Source: Burkholderia sp. SRS-W-2-2016 (GTDB taxonomy: Bacteria; Pseudomonadota; Gammaproteobacteria; Burkholderiales; Burkholderiaceae). Taken from it: a DNA stretch of 64,000 nt. The position numbers and the translations under genes are program-made. Below are positions 61,572 to 64,000 of this stretch, one piece after another (the stretch's first letter is position 1; each line of letters starts with the position of its first letter). The DNA lies in NCBI RefSeq assembly GCF_001931485.1, contig NZ_MSDV01000038.1, positions 20,905 through 84,904 on the forward strand. The letters are read 5' to 3'. The notes under the pieces are model-generated. The model searched no databases and was not told where the DNA came from. It saw only the letters and a program-made list of their open reading frames with translations.

Positions 61572-63695
61572 CTACCGTATCAGTCGCGCGACGCCGGCAC
61601 CGCGCGGGTCGCTCGCCGGCTCGGGCGTCGTGCCGTCGACGCGGATCAGTTGCACGTCCCCGTTGAACGACTGCTGCTCGATCGTATAGCCGAGCGCTTT
61701 CAGCTGCGCCGCGAGTTCCGCCGGCGCCGGGTGGAACGGCTCGAAGTAGATCGTCTTCGGCGGCAGCAACTGGTGATGGAAGCGCATCGCCGCGAGCGCG
61801 TCAGTCGGCGTCATGCGGAACTCGACGAGGTTCGTCAGCACCTGGAAAATCGTCGTCATGATCCGCGAGCCGCCGGGCGTGCCGAGTACGAACGCGACCT
61901 TGCCGTCCTTGAGGACCAGCGTCGGGGTCATCGACGAAATCGGCCGGCGTCCCGGCGCGATCGTGTTGATCTCGGACTCCGCCGCGCCCGCCGTGCCGCT
62001 GCTCGCCGGTTTGACCACGAAGTCGTCCATCGCGTCGTTCAGCAGGAAGCCGCCGCCGTCCACCACCACGCCCGAGCCGAAATCGCCGTTCAGCGTGTAG
62101 GTGTTCGAGACCGCGTTGCCCCACTTGTCGACCACCGAGAAATGCGTGGTCTGCGGCTTTTCGGCAGGCGGCTGTGGTGTGTCGCCTTGCGTCGCTTCGT
62201 GGGCGTTGTTCGGCGCCGTGTCCTGCGCTTTTTGTTGCGGTTGCGGTTGCGGTTGCGGTTGCGGTTGCGGTTGCGGTTGCGGTTGCGGTTGCGGTTGCGG
62301 TTGCGCATTGCCCTGCGGCTTTTCCAAGGCTTTTTCCTGCGTCTTTTCCGGCGCTTTCTCCGCAGCGGCCGCGTCTGACGCTGGCTTAATCGCTTCGGCG
62401 CCCGGCACTTCAGCCGGTTTCGCCTCAGCCGGTTTCGCCTCAGCCGGTTTCGCTTCAGCCGGTTTCGCTTCAGCCGGTTTCGCTTCAGCCGGTTTCGCTT
62501 CAGCCGGTTTCGCTTCAGCCGCTTTCGCCTCAGCCGGTTTCGCCTCAGCAGGCTTCGCCTCAACAGGTTTAACTTCAGCCGCCCGCTGCGCGAGATACGC
62601 GTCATCCAGCAGCTTCGCGACCGGCACCGGCGCCGCGTCCGGATCGCCGATATAGCGCTGCCGGTCCGCGAACACCCGATCCTCGATCTGCGCGATCAGG
62701 TGAATGTACGGCGCCGAATTGAGCGCGAGACCATCGAACGCGGGCTGCAGATCGGCCTTCATCCTCAGCATCTGCAGCAGCGCAATGCCGCCCGAGCCCG
62801 GCGGCGGCGCGGTGATCACGCGGTAGCCGTGCCAGTCGGCGGCGAGCGGCTCGCGCCACAGCGCCTTGTACTGCACGAGGTCCTGCTTCGTGAGCAGGCC
62901 GTGGCCATACATCTGCGCGGCGATCTTGTCGGCGGTGCGGCCTTCGTAGAACTCGCGGCCGCCATCGGTGGCGATCCGCGCGAGCGTCTGCGCGAGTTCC
63001 GGCTGGCGCAGCGTCGCGCCCGCCTTCAGGTTCGCGAAGTACGCGTTGAAATTGGTATGGCCGGCGAAACGCTGCGCGGCCGCGTCGCGGCGCTGCGCGA
63101 GCCGCGCGTCGACCTGGAAGCCATCGGTCGCGTAATGGAGCGCCGGCGCGAGCACCTGCTTCCATTTGAGCTTGCCGAAGCGCCGCTGCGCTTCCCACAT
63201 GCCGTCGACGGTGCCCGGCACCGCCACCGCGCGATGGCCGATCGTGCTCATACCCGGCACCGGGTTGCCCTTGTCGTCGAGATAGATGTCGCGGGTCGCC
63301 TGCTGCGGCGCGCGCTCTCGGTAGTCGAGGAAGTACGGCTTGCCGTCGACGAACAGCGTCATAAAACCGCCGCCGCCCAGGTTGCCCGCATCGGGGCGCG
63401 TGACCGCGAGCGTGAAGGCCATCGCGACCGCGGCATCGACCGCATTGCCGCCTTGCGCGAAGATCTGCTGCGCGGTGTCGGCGCTGTAGCTGTCGGGCGC
63501 GGCGACCGCCGACGCGTCGAGCGCGGGCTTCGGCGGCGCCGTTTTCGCGCTCGCGGACAGCGGCGCGGCGAGGCTGCCGATCAACGCGGCACTCCACGCG
63601 GCCGCCAGCGCGTGACGGGTTCGGGGGGTAAAGCGGGCGCTCGCGCGACGGCGAGCGAAAGGCGCGCGGGACGCGCCGTGCGGCGAGACTGGCAT
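61572..63695 (-). CDS. ggt: Gamma-glutamyltransferase precursor with low-complexity insert
   Basis: A 707-residue periplasmic Ntn-hydrolase. ATG 63695 follows GGAG by nine bases; the basic N-terminus and hydrophobic stretch (LAAAWSAALIGSLAAPLSASA) form a signal peptide. The large subunit shows GGNAVDAAVAMAFTLAV, GGGGFMTLFVDG, DYRERAPQQATRDIY and GSGGIALLQML. The small subunit begins at the Thr of TTHFSVVDKWGNAVSNTYTL and includes GSGVVVDGGGFLLNDAMDDF and GTPGGSRI. Between them sits a roughly 140-residue insert of AEAKP-like 5-residue repeats and a run of eleven Pro-Gln dipeptides, ending about ten residues before the autocleavage Thr. It transfers or hydrolyses gamma-glutamyl groups of glutathione. 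Confidence 0.9.
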   Translation of the reverse strand: MPVSPHGASRAPFARRRASARFTPRTRHALAAAWSAALIGSLAAPLSASAKTAPPKPALDASAVAAPDSYSADTAQQIFAQGGNAVDAAVAMAFTLAVTRPDAGNLGGGGFMTLFVDGKPYFLDYRERAPQQATRDIYLDDKGNPVPGMSTIGHRAVAVPGTVDGMWEAQRRFGKLKWKQVLAPALHYATDGFQVDARLAQRRDAAAQRFAGHTNFNAYFANLKAGATLRQPELAQTLARIATDGGREFYEGRTADKIAAQMYGHGLLTKQDLVQYKALWREPLAADWHGYRVITAPPPGSGGIALLQMLRMKADLQPAFDGLALNSAPYIHLIAQIEDRVFADRQRYIGDPDAAPVPVAKLLDDAYLAQRAAEVKPVEAKPAEAKPAEAKAAEAKPAEAKPAEAKPAEAKPAEAKPAEAKPAEAKPAEVPGAEAIKPASDAAAAEKAPEKTQEKALEKPQGNAQPQPQPQPQPQPQPQPQPQPQPQQKAQDTAPNNAHEATQGDTPQPPAEKPQTTHFSVVDKWGNAVSNTYTLNGDFGSGVVVDGGGFLLNDAMDDFVVKPASSGTAGAAESEINTIAPGRRPISSMTPTLVLKDGKVAFVLGTPGGSRIMTTIFQVLTNLVEFRMTPTDALAAMRFHHQLLPPKTIYFEPFHPAPAELAAQLKALGYTIEQQSFNGDVQLIRVDGTTPEPASDPRGAGVARLIR
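62235..62300. repeat. 6-bp tandem repeat (TTGCGG), eleven perfect copies
   Basis: A 66-bp microsatellite within ggt that encodes (Pro-Gln)11 on the minus strand. Copy-number change would keep the frame. Confidence 0.95.
62410..62579. repeat. 15-bp tandem repeat in ggt, about eleven copies
   Basis: Unit TCAGCCGGTTTCGCT with C/T variation at the penultimate codon base, head to tail from 62410. It encodes five-residue Lys-Pro-Ala-Glu-Ala units on the minus strand. Copies towards 62580 are more diverged. Confidence 0.9.
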
Positions 63696-64000
63696 CCGAG
63701 AAAACTCCGGCAACGAGGCGAGCATGGTGCACGAACGGCGGCGCTTCGTGCAAGACGAGAAGGAACGGGACGGCCGCTGCGGCACTAGCGTGAGTCCGGC
63801 GCCGGCACGCTTGCCGCCGGGCGCGTCGGTGACCTGACGGGTCTGGTGGGCGCAGCGTAGGCCGCTACGCCGCTACGCCGCTACGCCGCTACGCCGCTAC
63901 GCCGCTACGCCGCTACGCCGCAGGCATCCTAAGTCGCCCGCCGGAAGCCGGCCAAACCGATTTACCTCCTGTTACAGCGGCACCCGGCCCAGCCCACCGT
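63696..64000. other. Right-edge region, 305 bp, without a supported gene
   Basis: It contains the ggt leader and an 8-bp tandem array. No coding frame with a ribosome site was seen. A gene may start or end just beyond the window. Confidence 0.4.
63861..63921. repeat. 8-bp tandem repeat (GCCGCTAC), seven perfect copies
   Basis: GCCGCTAC is repeated from 63861 to 63916, followed by a partial GCCGC. Intergenic, about 170-225 bp upstream of the ggt start. The 8-bp unit is not a multiple of three, consistent with non-coding DNA. Confidence 0.95.

Noticed and set aside
62235..62580. Repeat arrays as a CRISPR
   Set aside because: Units are 6 and 15 bp, directly adjacent without spacers, and lie in frame inside ggt.

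Overview
The window is about 64 kb of high-GC DNA with dense genes and strong third-position G/C codon bias. Gene content and order point to a Burkholderiaceae chromosome, most likely Paraburkholderia or a close relative: a fused MFS/PlsC protein, a PfkB-DUF2090 fusion kinase with iolD-iolE-iolB, a FUSC/DUF1656/HlyD efflux operon, and PrpE. No rRNA, tRNA, CRISPR, phage gene or transposase was seen. This is a reading by eye; no database search was run.

Layout, left to right. 1-10.6 kb holds housekeeping and metabolic genes: an MFS-acyltransferase fusion cut by the window edge, a CBS-pair protein, a MetY-type sulfhydrylase coupled to an alpha/beta hydrolase, a Mpo1-like membrane protein, a YihY protein, wrbA with a DUF2069 gene, a FAD-linked dehydrogenase, a metallophosphatase, and a 50-residue membrane protein. 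10.9-17.3 kb is a divergent LysR regulator plus a four-gene aromatic-acid-type efflux operon (outer-membrane lipoprotein, FUSC pump, DUF1656, HlyD adaptor). Palindromic repeats lie between regulator and operon. 17.3-20.7 kb holds a chemoreceptor and a fosmidomycin-resistance-type MFS pump.

20.7-27.9 kb has prpE, an mtn nucleosidase and a UvrD/Rep helicase bracketed by two copies of a long inverted-repeat element (about 0.86 and 0.73 kb). The arms of each element are about 250 bp, carry nested hairpins, and have terminator-like ends that read inward. 27.9-32.1 kb holds valS, galU and a TusA-like gene.

32.2-44.5 kb is a myo-inositol utilisation island. On the minus strand lie an RpiR regulator, iolG and a second Gfo/Idh dehydrogenase. 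On the plus strand lie a periplasmic binding protein, permease and ATPase, then iolC (fused to a DUF2090 aldolase domain), iolD, iolE and iolB. A GGAA-N6-TTCC palindrome between the two arms is a probable RpiR/IolR operator. Together these genes import inositol, oxidise it, dehydrate and open the ring, isomerise and phosphorylate the product, and probably cleave it. The semialdehyde dehydrogenase (iolA/mmsA) is not in the window.

44.5-47 kb encodes a large lipoprotein with an internal domain duplication. 47.4-53.6 kb is a minus-strand run: livF-livG-livM-livH-type transporter genes without a binding protein, a thioesterase, an iron alcohol dehydrogenase and a Nudix hydrolase. LivF has Arg in place of the Walker A Lys. 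54-64 kb has a YbfB-type MFS protein divergent from a LysR gene, alaS, a family III CoA-transferase, a small serine hydrolase, and a gamma-glutamyltransferase whose large subunit ends in a long low-complexity insert.

Most interesting signals: the paired inverted-repeat elements with a strand-composition switch across each, the palindromic repeats with a compensatory base change, the Walker A substitution in LivF, the duplicated-domain lipoprotein, and the repeat-built insert just before the autocleavage site of the gamma-glutamyltransferase.
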